Below are positions 18,660 through 28,653 of a stretch of 42,150 bases of DNA, piece by piece. The notes beneath the pieces are model-generated. The model made no database searches. It had not been told where the DNA came from and saw nothing but the letters and a program-made list of their open reading frames with translations. The number at the start of each line of letters is the position of its first letter. Position 1 is the first letter of the stretch. Source of the DNA: Tritrichomonas foetus (lineage: Eukaryota; Parabasalia; Tritrichomonadida; Tritrichomonadidae); NCBI GenBank assembly GCA_001839685.1, contig MLAK01000970.1, positions 2,082 through 44,231 of the forward strand. Direction: 5' to 3'. The position numbers and the translations under genes are program-made.

Positions 18660-19601
18660 TGAACAATTGTCACATATCATGGGAAATAGAGCTTTTTGAA
18701 TGCCCCAAAATAACAGTTATGGAAGATATTGCCCTGGTTGATCAGAAAATTAACCTCTATGAGTGTAATCAATGAATAAGTTGCAAGGTATTCAATTGTT
18801 GATTTAGCAGTATGGGCTTTTGCCCCATCCTACATTAGCTTCCGACTTCTTATTCCATAAACCCTATTCATCTCGGGAATTAGCCCTGAGCCGTCAATAC
18901 AGTCGTCAACATATTTTTCTGCATCAATATTACCCACAATATTGATAATTGGTGTTTTGTAATGTTTTGCAATTCTTGTAAACATCATAACTTTTTGAGT
19001 ATATTTATTCGTTTTATGTAATATACCATCGACATGTTCTTCTCCTCTCCTCCGCCAAACCCATCTATGTTCATTGTCGAGTGAGAAAGAAGATTCGTCC
19101 GTAAAAAATACATTATCCTAAATATCGCCAATATGGTTTCTTGTCCATTTAAGTCTTGTATCCTATTGCTTTTGAGTAAATTCAAAAGTGTAAATTGGTG
19201 GTAAAAAGTTGAAATTTGTTTTTTTCGCACTCTCCATGCTGTGGTTGTCGAAAAAGTATGAAGGATATCTTGATTTTCGGTTAATATTGGCGCTACAGTA
19301 CGGAAAGACGGAGGCGACGGTTTTGCAATGTAACATTACTTAATTCATTGGCCTCATGTGTATGTTTGGTAGGCCTTCCAGTTTTTTGATTACTGAAGAA
19401 TAAGTTTTCTTCATCACCACTCGATATCATCTTTCTTATTTTTGCTATCAAGTCGTTCCCTGCGTGTAGTTCATGACGTATCTGAGAATTGCTTTTTCCT
19501 TCAATAATGGCTTGGGAAATTTTGGCGTGTTGTTGTACTCTTTTAGGAGACAAAGACTTTCTTCTTTCATTATCTATTTTTTTAGTCAGCCATATCCACA
19601 C
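18660..19601 (-). pseudogene. Tc1/mariner transposase pseudogene with three UAG stops
   Basis: The N-terminal part (19293-19601) holds helix-turn-helix sequence (HAKISQAIIEGKSNSQIRHE) and a GRPTK linker. After a frameshift the catalytic part reads DNVFFTDESSFSLDNEHRWV, then GIRSRKLM, a stop, and DGAKAHTAKSTIEYLAT, matching Tc1 motifs with the first and second catalytic Asp. Three TAG codons lie in this frame at 19163-19165, 19118-19120 and 18830-18832; comparison with family motifs suggests former Gln, Trp and Gln (the QDGA box). The third catalytic motif is not recognisable. It overlaps nothing else. Confidence 0.65.
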
Positions 19602-19780
19602 AAAATTATCTTACATTTGAATTTATTTTGAATGGAAAAAGACAGAATTTGAATAATATGAATATATATATGGTTTTAATTTCAAAAATATCAAAAATGA
19701 TTATTTTTAATTCAAATTACTAGTCTTATATTTATGAAAAAGACTTTAATTAAAAAACGATTTATTGATTGATAACAGTT

Positions 19781-20194
19781 TTAATCTAATTCTAATTCTC
19801 CATCTTTTTCAGTTGATATATAATGAAATATTAAATCTACAATAATTAAATCATCAACATCACCATCATCTAAGTCTAATTTAATTTTTTTCAAAATGGT
19901 AAGAGCTTCATTATTAAGGAGAACATATAAGAATTCATCGTTCTGATGAAAAACAACCATCAAGAATAAAATCACAGATAATTCAAGTACTTGATAAGAT
20001 GTGCTGCTGCAGATTAATATTGCCAAAGCTTTATAAAATAATATCCTAGACGATAAGAGTGAAAAAAATTGAGAGTAATCTTCAGAAATAAAAAAAATTA
20101 TAATTTGAATTATTATTTCGAGATTACTGCTAATATCAGAGTTGAACGCAAAAACAAAACAATCAATTGCCTCTTTAATTAATTTTTGCGGCAT
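19781..20194 (-). CDS. Small hydrophobic helical protein, unknown
   Basis: This is a 137-codon frame from an ATG at 20194. TCACA at 20210-20214 (minus strand) is a plausible initiator. The product is rich in Ile/Leu/Phe with helices resembling armadillo/HEAT-type packing (EIIIQIIIFFISEDYSQFFS, then LLNNEALTILKKIKLDL) and ends acidic (DDGDVDDLI...ELELD). It has no signal peptide and no obvious catalytic motif. It sits between two dead transposases yet is uninterrupted, so it may be a real gene or the intact end of a larger truncated ARM-repeat gene. Confidence 0.5.
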   Translation of the reverse strand: MPQKLIKEAIDCFVFAFNSDISSNLEIIIQIIIFFISEDYSQFFSLLSSRILFYKALAILICSSTSYQVLELSVILFLMVVFHQNDEFLYVLLNNEALTILKKIKLDLDDGDVDDLIIVDLIFHYISTEKDGELELD

Positions 20195-20219
20195 TTTATT
20201 TTCCTATTCTGTGAGATTA

Positions 20220-21258
20220 ATACAGGGTGAACGGACCCATGATGTGACTCTCGACGTGTAGTTAATTTAAAGAAATAACAATGTTATTATAAGATAGTAA
20301 ACACTTAATGAATATTCTATTTATATTTAACATTTTATTCAAATTCATTTTTCATAAAGTTAGAATGTTATCTTTGTCATGTTTTGGAAAGATTTTTAAA
20401 TGTGCAAACTGTACGTTAAGCTCTAGTGATTCACCAAGACTCGGTGATTGAGTTTCTCATGCTCCAGAGGGAAAACGGTAAAGCCATATATGAGGAAATG
20501 TTAAGTACATTAGGCAGTAAATGCCTCAGTAGAAGCCAAATCTATCAAATCATGGCAAAAATTAGGAGACCTGAAGTTCAAAAGACAGAAGCACTCAAAA
20601 AGTCAAAATATGAGATAAACTTAATTTTAGAATTCTAGAAACACTTGAAGAATTTCCTCATGGCTTGTGCCGCTGGATAGCTCTCAATTTGGGAGTTCCT
20701 AAAACAAGAGTTAGAAAAAGATTGGTAAATAAGCTCGAATATAAACACTTACATTTAAAATAGATACCTAATATTTTGACAGAGGGTCAAAAAGTGAAAC
20801 GTGTTTTAATAGCAAAACAACTTCTTTTACAGCTAAAAAATTCGTCCAGAAACAATTGCTTATATTTTGTCTCTGGTGATGAGTCTTGGTTTTTCATAAA
20901 GACAGATTTCACTACACAATGGATTTCCAATGAATCTGAAATCCCACAAAGATAGGGGACCCTATCTTGCATATTCACCGGATATAGTGGTGTCTGACTT
21001 TTTTTTATTTGGAGCAATCAAAGATCAATTGAAAGGAATTGAGTTTCAACCTCCAGAAGATCTTATTTCTAAAATTATAGGAATTTTTCGAAATTTTTGG
21101 CATGACATGTTGATGTCAGCTTTTCCAAGCTGGGAAACTAGACTTCAACAAGTTATTGACGGCAAAGGTGATTATATAATCTAAAGTTTCTAGTTTAATA
21201 TCTTTGAGTATTTTCAATCTGGTCTGTGTTGTTGTGTCCACATTATTGCGTTCCACGA
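20220..21258 (+). mobile_element. Decayed mariner-type element (tentative ends)
   Basis: The left edge TACAGGGTGAACGGACCCAT and the reverse complement of the right edge (to about 21257: GTGGAACGCAATAATGTGGA) show only partial similarity, so the ends are tentative. The coding remnant inside is clear. Confidence 0.35.
20426..21184 (+). pseudogene. Mariner transposase pseudogene with internal deletion
   Basis: The N-terminal HTH-like part (20426-20638) is followed, after a frameshift, by ILTEGQKVKRVLIAKQLLLQ and SGDESWFFIKTDFTTQWIS. These match the mariner 'L...qk..R...c..LL' and first-Asp 'GDEsWi' boxes. The C-terminal part (20930-21184) reads LAYSPDIVVSDFFLFGAIKD, the mariner 'YSPDLaPsDyfLF' box with the third Asp. 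The middle third, with the second catalytic Asp, is deleted. A TAG at 20761-20763 stands where mariners have the conserved Trp of 'WvPh.Lt'. It is a dead relic. Confidence 0.7.
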
Positions 21259-21499
21259 TAAGCAAAGAAATTAAAATAGGAATGTCATTTTTTTAATTGG
21301 ATATTCATTCGATGCAATGATTGTGGTGCAAATTGATTGATACAATTAGATAAAAGTTTCTGAATGTCTAGCATCAAGATAATGAAATAACGTTGAACCA
21401 ATATAAATGCTTTGGTGATACAAATAAATTGATTTTCTTCTTTTTCCAAAGCGCCAAATTTCACTTGTTGTTTGGATGTGATAGGCTAATTGACTTTTA

Positions 21500-23370
21500 G
21501 AGAATGGTATCTTCGTCTTATTTGTGGGAAGAGTCATTTTCATTGAAATGAAATGTTTGATTGTATGCGGGCACGGATAATCCGGAACATCATGAATCCT
21601 ACATCAGTGCTTGCACACTGATTCTTTACAAATAGTTTTCGTATACCTTTGTGAAATCTTTCTACTAATTTTTACATTTTTCCCTTGAAGCAAATCTTGT
21701 GTGCACAAATGGTCATCTGCTTCTTTACGAAAAGCAACAAAATCGGCTTTCGTGTTAGAATGAGGATTTTAAATAGCTTTTTGAAATTTAGATTCAATTT
21801 TCTTAATTACTTGCTGAAATTTTTCGAAAATTGTCTATGGTCGGAAACGATGTAGTATAAGGCCCGATGGAAACCTTCTGAAAAGTTGGAGCAGGTGGAT
21901 ACTCTATCAGATGTACGATGCCACTGCCCCCAATGATCTGTGTGATCCAGTAACTTCATTAGCACATCGCGTTTCTTAGTATTTTGGCATTTCGTATTTC
22001 ATTTATCAATGAATCAATGTTATTTTTTTCTTTGACGAATTCGGAATAGGACACAATGCTTAATATTATTTTTAATATAGGCAACAAATCATTGTTCCCG
22101 AAAGCTTTTTTGGAAATGAAAATGACAAAAGAAATGCGGAACTTTTTCAATTTTTGCAAATTTGATGAGTCCAGAGCCCATATCGGATAAAATAGCTTTA
22201 GAAGAAGGAGAAGCTCCAATTTCTAGAAAACAATCGTAAATATAACTATATGATTTGGATGATTCAGTTGGAGCAATTGACAAGGCCAATGGGATCTCCA
22301 CATTAAAAATAATCCATAAAACAATGACAAGAATTAACGGTTCTAGAACTTTAAAGGTGGTGTCAAGTATAAGATATCGTTTAGATTCATGATAAGTCGC
22401 AGTCTAGCTTGGTAACCAACAGAGCTGTTGAATAGGTTGGCCATTAATGCTAAGTGGATAATTTATTTCTGTTGGGCTTATTAAATTACTTATCTGTTTC
22501 ACAAGATTATGTGTTTCATGAATTTCTTGGTTTTGCATTGTAGAATCGTCTAAAAAATCCCAGTTGACTTCTGTTTCTTCTTCAATTGCATTTTCCTTAC
22601 CACAAAAGGATTCCATAATTGATGAATTATCTTCTTCATGTTGATACTGCGTTTGCTCTTCATTGTTTAAAATACTTTTCTAAAAAACCTTTATAAATAC
22701 ATTTCCATGGAGATCATTCAAAACATCGTCAATGCATTATAATTTTTTTCGTTGAAAACGAATTGAAGATTGTGAATAGACTCGTTGAAATAAACAATCA
22801 TAAACCACTATATCTATCTGGAATTGCTTATGCTGTCGCAAAATATATTTGACCACTTTCCTTGCGATATGATTAAAACAATCTGGTTTTGATTCAGTGA
22901 GCTGAATTTGAAATAATCGCTTGGGATGATTCATAATTATTATTGACTCGCAATTTCTGAGAATCGAAATTAGAAATAGATGCGTGACATTATCGATATA
23001 AATCCTGAAGTTATCGTTGATATAATACTCTTTGATTGTATAATAAGAGTATGGATTATGATGTACGTAGTTTTTATCGGTGAATCAAGAATTCCCGTGA
23101 TTAACATCTGAAATTTGATAATTATCAAAGCAGTTTAAAATACGGAGCATTTTGATAAAAGAAAAGGATGTAGCATGAGTCTCATTTGAAAGAAGATATA
23201 TGCTGCGACGAAATCTACAAAGATCAGCTTTAGCAGAAAAGTTGGACTTATCATGATCATGAAAGGAAAGAAAAAGAACATTGCGAGAGAAGAGATCAAT
23301 TTATTGAGGTGTAAAAAAGTTAGGATTGAGGAATATAGGACGGGATGCTCCGTATTTTAAAATTTTTTGA
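21500..23370 (-). pseudogene. MULE-type transposase pseudogene
   Basis: One minus frame can be followed for more than 1 kb with only a few stops. It starts near 23370 (KILKYGASRPIFLNPNFF), passes LCRFRRSIYLLSNETHATSF and 22737-22934 (MNHPKRLFQIQLTESKPDCF), and reaches the core at 22100-22400. The core reads RYLILDTTFKVLEPLILVIV (first Asp), then PLALSIAPTESSKSYSYIYD, AILSDMGSGLIKF (second Asp) and VPHFFCHFHF (the MULE C..H box). Stops at about 23098, 22737, about 22678 and 22404 and a frameshift near 22100 kill it. The C-terminal part towards 21500 is mutated beyond confident reading. Confidence 0.6.
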
Positions 23371-24357
23371 TCCACCGATTCTTTATGTCATTTGTAATTC
23401 CTTACATATGCCAATTATTACTTTCTTTCAGTCATTATATGGCCTATCACACAGAATCCATGACCACTGTCTGCTGTTTTATGATAAAAACTTTTTAAAC
23501 ATTTTCCAAAATCATAACAAAAAAAGTTTTCATTTGGGAAAACACATTTTGAATTCTCATAACTTTTTAAAGCCATAAATAGTCTAATACATGGAGTTTT
23601 TTAGAAAAAATGGTGTTTTGACACATGAACTTTTTCTGAATCAATGAATAAAAAGTTGTTGAGGCGAAAACAAATTTTATGATAATTGAATTATCGATAC
23701 AATGAAAATAACATTTTTTGATTTTCCTATGATCAATGCAATTGCACAATGGATTGACTTAATCATGCAAAACTAGGTTCAACAAAAGTCACATAGTTTG
23801 TTAATATCCTTTTTAGTTTTGTGAATTCATCTTTGATTGAAATTTTCGTCTTCACCTTTAAGATGAATTTCTTTATACTTCTAAAAAGCGACATCAATTC
23901 CTCCTATACATGAATTAGAATGCCGATTCTCTCTTTTAACTGCAAAAATATGATATATAGATGACTATTCATAAATTTAATTACTAAGCATTTTAAATAA
24001 AAAATAGATGATTTTTTCAAGCAAGAAATAAAATATTTTTATAATGACTTGACAGAACAACAATAATTGCGATATAATTATCATTGTTTTCCCGTGAGTT
24101 TGTTCAGACCAAACTTTTAGCAAATATTCCGTGGCGGGGAAAATTAGCTGGAATTTTAAACTGAACAGGATATCTGATTAGACAAAGTGGCAGGTGAACG
24201 AGTGAAACATCGAGAGTTATCGAATAATAAACTTTTTGAAAGAAATGCCTGGGCTTTAATTTTCAGGACATCTCTATTAAAAAAAGTCAACCTTTCCATA
24301 TTTACATAGTGAATAATTGAGAAACATAATGGTAACCCCGATTCTTAATCTTTCTTA
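23371..24357. other. AT-rich spacer with no confident gene
   Basis: Short frames on both strands (for example 23567-23749 minus) could be further transposon remnants but lack recognisable motifs. A 17-bp inverted repeat (23134-23150 and 23345-23361) spans the boundary with the MULE pseudogene. Confidence 0.4.
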
Positions 24358-24359
24358 TA

Positions 24360-24405
24360 GAATGTAACAAAAAACCCCCTGAACAGGCTGAAAACCCCTT
24401 GAACA
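24360..24405 (+). repeat. Left inverted repeat of the pogo-like element
   Basis: It pairs with 26238-26283 and contains two similar words (CCCCTGAACA and CCCCTTGAACA) about 20 bp apart, suggesting two transposase sites per end. Confidence 0.8.
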
Positions 24406-24792
24406 CTTTTTTGTGAATTTAAAATATTTGTTCACATTCGGACTCGGAGTTTACAAATTCATTACTGTTGCATAATCTGGAAACAACAGGTAAAATGTCA
24501 TCATCTATATCATCGAAGTATAAGTTGTCCAAAGTGTGGTTCCCTTTGAGATCAGTGTAATAACTTATTAATAAATAAAAAATGTCAAATCTGAACGACA
24601 AATGGTGGTCCAACATTAAGGGAAGGTCAAGTATCCAATTAATTTCGCCTTATGAAAACCCATATAATTCAAAATTTATTGGTGAAATATTTTTTTCTCC
24701 GTTTAATGCTTTTATTTTTCATTTATAAGAATTGCTTGAAATCACTAAGAGATTATATATATATTTAATTGGGATTTTAATTTCATTAAACT

Positions 24793-24797
24793 TCACA
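24793..24797 (+). promoter_or_regulatory. Initiator (TCAYW) before the pogo-like transposase
   Basis: TCACA lies 9-13 nt before the ATG at 24806, the same arrangement as host genes, implying the element used host-type Pol II initiation. Confidence 0.4.
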
Positions 24798-24805
24798 AAA
24801 GTTGA

Positions 24806-25998
24806 ATGAATGAAGGAGTAAAATGCAGTTACAGAATATTAGCTTCCCTATTTGGAATTATCCTTCCAGCTTTATCAAGGCAAATTACCCAATTCATAAA
24901 ATATGGAAAGGAAAAAAGGAGAAATGGAAGGCCACCTTTATTAACAAGTTATCAGCACGCAGGTCTCAAAGAATATATTACATTAGGAGAAAATAGCCAT
25001 ACAGCAAGGACATATGGAGATATTCGTCGGTTTTTATATGATGAATTTCATAAAAATGTGACAAAGAAAACAATTCACAGTTATATTGATTACCAACAAG
25101 ACTTCAAAGTGGTTCAAGGAATTCTCTTAGAAAGCGTTAGAGCTTTTGTTTCCTCTTCTCAAATTGATGTATACTTTGTTGATTTATGTGAAATATTCCA
25201 ATTCGATATTCCTTCTCGTTTTGTAGCAAACATTGACGAAGTTGGTTTTAATAACTTTGATGATGCACGTGAATTGAGGTGTGGTCAATAGCTCATATAT
25301 CCGGAAAGAGATTGATGTAGTAATTGATAGGCACAGTTCTCACTCTACATTACTTGCTGTTATTTCAGCAGCCGGTGACAGTTTTCGCCTGCTATCATTG
25401 TTGAAAGAGGAACATATGAAACGGAATTATTAACCTTAAGATATGCTTGTGCCAAAATCCTTTTTGCCCATAATAAGTCAGGTTTTATAAACGAGGCTAT
25501 TTTTCGGCAATGGTCAAAAAACTATTTTTTTGGTGATATTCGTGATCGAAGACATATCGAAAATTATGCAGGCCCAGCCATTCTCATTCTGGATAACCTG
25601 TATTGCCATGTAACTGATTCTTTTAAAGAGGAATGCGAAGAACAAAACATCATTTTAAAGTCAATCCCTCCTCATACAAGTGATCAGATACAACCGCTTG
25701 ATTTAGGAATATTCGCTAATATGAAGTTTAAATACCAACTTTTTATCCAGCTAAATATTTAAATCCACAAACTAAACGTGTAACGCGAATATTTAATGCA
25801 TATGAAGCAGCAACAGTTCCAAAAAATGGAACAGGTGCTTTTCGTGGAGCAGGAATTGTATCTGTCATGAAAATGGAAAACTTTTCCCAAAAGTCGATAC
25901 TTCATATTGTGATTGTGTCAGACACTATGAATACAACAGACCAAATAATTAATTACCAAATGACAAGAAAAGAAATAAACTTTAATAATAATTTATAA
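24806..25998 (+). pseudogene. DDE_1/pogo-type transposase with three frameshifts
   Basis: The first 161 codons (24806-25291) are open: an HTH region with a GRPPLLT linker, then VANIDEVGFNN, the first-Asp box of DDE_1 proteins. The frame then shifts at about 25275 (VVIDRHSSHSTLLAVISAAG) and again at about 25385 (AIIVERGTYETELL). The remaining catalytic part reads AILILDNLYCHVTDSFKEEC (second Asp) and PHTSDQIQPLDLGIFANMKF (third acidic residue in the 'QPLDlgvF..mK' box). A third shift at about 25750 leads to a C-terminal tail ending in TAA at 25996-25998. All catalytic boxes are visible, so decay is recent. TCACA at 24793-24797 is a host-type initiator just before the ATG. Confidence 0.75.
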
Positions 25999-26237
25999 AA
26001 ATTGACATGTGAATTTTATTTACTAGTAATTTTTTTGATTTTCATTTTTCTTAGTTTGATTGTCATTTAATCCCAAGCAAGTGTTATACAATCATTTAAG
26101 CATGCAAATATTGTATTTCCAAAAAATTATGAAATCTGATTATATTAATTTTTTTTATGAAGTTTCTTCAAATTGACTTTTCATCAAGCCTAAGCCTAGT
26201 TAAGTATAATTAAAACATATACAGCTGGAAAAAAATT

Positions 26238-26283
26238 TGTTCTAGGGGTTTTCAGCCTGTTCTAGAGGTTTTCTGTCACACTC
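26238..26283 (-). repeat. Right inverted repeat of the pogo-like element
   Basis: Read on the minus strand it has the same two-word layout (CCTCTAGAACA, CCCCTAGAACA). It is followed by the TA at 26284-26285. Confidence 0.8.
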
Positions 26284-26441
26284 TAACTGATAACTTTTTT
26301 TAAAGATCACATTTAGAAACATTCATCTATGAATGTCAAAGTTCAATTGTTTACAAATCTCATCATTAAATCATAGAATTTATTTAACCATGAAAAGGTA
26401 AATTAGAATATTTCTGTGAAATTTAATACTTGTTATATTTT

Positions 26442-27221
26442 ATGGGAGAATCTCAACACCAACAACAACGGAAGTCTTTATTTGTTTCGAATTTACCATT
26501 TAATTATGATGTTCGCGCATTCAAAGCAAAATTTCAAAGCATTGGACCAGTCGAGCGATTTGATTTCCCAGATTCTAAGCACAAATCAATGGCTTTTGTT
26601 CATTTCAGGAATCTAGAAGACGCTGTTCGATGTCGCAAGTTGTTTGATGGCCTTCTTTTTAGCGGAAAAAATATTTGCATCAAATATTCGGATAAAGATA
26701 AACCACATTTAAGTTCATCCTCGCGCGACATTTATTACGACACTCGACGTGATTCCAGAGAGCCTCGGCGATCACGAGATCTGCCTCCGCCGCCTCTCCC
26801 CTCACCCAGGCGCGGATATCCACCAGATCGCGACCCAAGGGACTACATCGACCCGAGAGACAGACGAGATGCATATCCTCCTCCTTCCTCCCACTCTTTA
26901 ATGAGGGAATACAGCGAAATTATTCAACGTCAGCCAATTCCTGAAAATCTGGTCCAGCCGAATATAATGCGATCACTGCAATCACAGCCGATGGTAATGG
27001 TTCCAGTTCCAATGACGCAGCTCGCACAGATGGCTCAAATGGCCCAAATGACACAAATGACACCAGTTCAAATGATTCAACCACAGGCGATGCAAATGAT
27101 TCAACCTCAGCAGCAGATCATTTCACATCGTTCACAGCAACTGCCGCCGTCACCACCACCGCCACCGCCACCAAGGAGAAGGTATGATTATGATGGAAGA
27201 AGACCTTATCGTCCAAGATGA
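26442..27221 (+). CDS. Single-RRM RNA-binding protein with Arg/Pro/Gln-Met-rich tail
   Basis: This 259-residue protein has its start at the ATG at 26442; the longer open frame begins at a TTG. It has one RRM at about residues 11-86: RNP2 LFVSNLP (13-19) and RNP1 KSMAFVHF (48-55), whose aromatic residues contact RNA. The tail is low-complexity: Arg/Asp/Pro-rich (YPPDRDPRDYIDPRDRRDAY), then Gln/Met repeats (MAQMAQMTQM and similar), then poly-Pro and a basic RRRYDYDGRRPYRPR end. This layout fits a nuclear mRNA-processing or mRNP protein able to form condensates; the exact target is unknown. GC content rises in the tail. The neighbour to the right converges. Confidence 0.8.
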   Translation: MGESQHQQQRKSLFVSNLPFNYDVRAFKAKFQSIGPVERFDFPDSKHKSMAFVHFRNLEDAVRCRKLFDGLLFSGKNICIKYSDKDKPHLSSSSRDIYYDTRRDSREPRRSRDLPPPPLPSPRRGYPPDRDPRDYIDPRDRRDAYPPPSSHSLMREYSEIIQRQPIPENLVQPNIMRSLQSQPMVMVPVPMTQLAQMAQMAQMTQMTPVQMIQPQAMQMIQPQQQIISHRSQQLPPSPPPPPPPRRRYDYDGRRPYRPR

Positions 27222-27726
27222 TTTTTGATATACTTTTGAACATTTTTTTTTATTTTATTAAATCGTTGGTGAAGATGATTACTTATGTGATTACACATTG
27301 ATGTAATAATTGGACAATGAAATAGAATTATGTTTACAAAAAGTAGAAAATGAATGATCAACAGCCGCTTTAATATTTTTGTTTTTGTTCGATAAACTGT
27401 TTTTATTGCATCTTTCTTTGGTTTTTTTTTATTTAAAGATTATTAATATGGAAATAATTTTATATATATGTGACACATGCCGTTGCAAACACAAAGAAAG
27501 TAAGAGAATCTAAAATTTTCATTCGTAAAAGAACTATTTTGGAAGATTTCTTTTTGCTTGAATAAATTATTTTTCTTTGATGTGTTCAAACACACCCCAA
27601 GTATTGGTCAAAAGATTGATCAAATGATCTTTATAATTCATAAATGGTGAATATAATCATGAATAATAAAATGGCTGTTTTTACAGGTATGATTTATTAA
27701 AACAGTGCTAAAAGAGTTTCTTTTAT
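27222..27726. other. Convergent 3' flanks, AT-rich
   Basis: This is the 3' spacer between the RRM gene and the acidic minus-strand gene. No RNA gene or repeat is recognised. Confidence 0.5.
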
Positions 27727-28575
27727 CTAGTGGTCAAACAATTTTTGCTGAATAATTATATCTTCAATATCATCACGATTTATATGAGAGAATCTATACA
27801 TCTCATTAACCCTTTCCACAGTAGCTTTTTCGAAAGGCGAATATTCAGGAATAGAAAAAGGTTGCTGAAACATTCCAAGCTTTTTTTCAATTTCATTTGG
27901 TTGAATTCGATATTCAATCACTGTTGGGCCCCATGTTTCACTACACCCTTGTTTCCAAAAAGAAGGAAGTAAATCATCATCCAAATTGGTGTCAATTTCA
28001 TCATTATCATCGTTGTTTTCGACTTCTTTGTATTTTTTGTCATTTTGTGGATTTGGAAAATTTTCTAAATCGTCTTTTAAAGATTCTGATGAAGAATCAA
28101 GTTGGGATTCTAGTAAATCGTCATCAGATTTCATTGAATTTTCAAAAATAGTGAAACTATTCTTTTTTTCGGGAATTTTTGTTGGAATAAATTGATTTAA
28201 ATTTTCTGTGCTTATATTTTGAATTTTAAATTTTATTTCTAGATAGTTTTTTTTACTAGTATATAGATTATAATCATTACAAAACTCTTTAAGGATAGAA
28301 ATTATATCATCGGAATAGTTGATGATTGAAAATCCGTCATCATATCCAATACACAAAATGGCCATATCTGAGTTAATATTTTCAACAAAAGTGTATTTTA
28401 TAGGTATTTGTTTTTCATCAAATTTCTGCATGATTGCATTTTCGTTTATTTCTTTGAACAATTCTTTTAATTCTATTAATAGTGTATTGTGTTTGGAGAT
28501 ATCATTAAATTCTTCAATCCTTTGATCAAGGAATTGTTGTAGTATCATTCCTGGTTTTTCGTCAAAGATTTTCAT
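27727..28575 (-). CDS. Acidic hypothetical protein
   Basis: This is a 282-residue open frame starting ATG at 28575. The N-terminal half (about 1-120) looks folded, with mixed helices and strands (MILQQFLDQRIEEFNDISKH; MAILCIGYDDGFSIINYSDD). The middle (about 145-210) is a disordered Ser/Asp/Glu/Asn-rich stretch. A conserved-looking C-terminal part follows (WKQGCSETWGPTVIEYRIQP; PEYSPFEKATVERVNEMYRF). No known domain is recognised and there is no membrane segment. It is divergently arranged with the GCN2-like gene, with only 78 bp between their starts, so the two probably share a promoter region. Lack of stops in 282 codons and normal codon use support a real gene. Confidence 0.7.
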   Translation of the reverse strand: MKIFDEKPGMILQQFLDQRIEEFNDISKHNTLLIELKELFKEINENAIMQKFDEKQIPIKYTFVENINSDMAILCIGYDDGFSIINYSDDIISILKEFCNDYNLYTSKKNYLEIKFKIQNISTENLNQFIPTKIPEKKNSFTIFENSMKSDDDLLESQLDSSSESLKDDLENFPNPQNDKKYKEVENNDDNDEIDTNLDDDLLPSFWKQGCSETWGPTVIEYRIQPNEIEKKLGMFQQPFSIPEYSPFEKATVERVNEMYRFSHINRDDIEDIIIQQKLFDH

Positions 28576-28653
28576 TCAATTTTCACCTCCATAACTAACT
28601 TTTTCTATATTTCTAACTTGACATTTCCCAAATAAACCATACAAATTCCCTAA
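28576..28653. promoter_or_regulatory. 78-bp divergent promoter region
   Basis: This is the whole space between two divergent start codons (28575 minus, 28654 plus). It lacks a perfect TCAYW on either strand close to the ATGs; CCATA at 28638-28642 is an initiator-like variant for the plus gene. Confidence 0.4.

Larger units (their letters stand above)
24360..26283 (+). mobile_element. Pogo-like transposon with 46-bp inverted repeats and TA duplication
   Basis: The left 46 bp (24360-24405, starting GAATGTAACAAAAAACCCCC) and the reverse complement of the right 46 bp (26238-26283, starting GAGTGTGACAGAAAACCTCT) match at about 39 of 46 positions. TA flanks both ends directly (24358-24359 and 26284-26285), the target duplication of the Tc1/mariner/pogo superfamily. 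Inside lies a plus-strand DDE_1 transposase broken by frameshifts. The element is complete at the DNA level but not autonomous as read. Confidence 0.85.

Noticed and set aside
18985..19230. 81-codon minus frame
   Set aside because: It is an out-of-frame reading of the Tc1 relic whose true frame shows the TDESSF box.
18660..22406. Reassigned UAG codon
   Set aside because: UAG ends an intact kinase gene (32925-32927) and the USP gene, and the transposase relics also carry frameshifts, UGA and UAA stops.
26390..26442. Intron after ATGAAAAG|GTAAAT upstream of the RRM gene
   Set aside because: No trichomonad branch/3' splice motif (ACTAACACACAG) follows, and an in-frame ATG at 26442 explains the protein.
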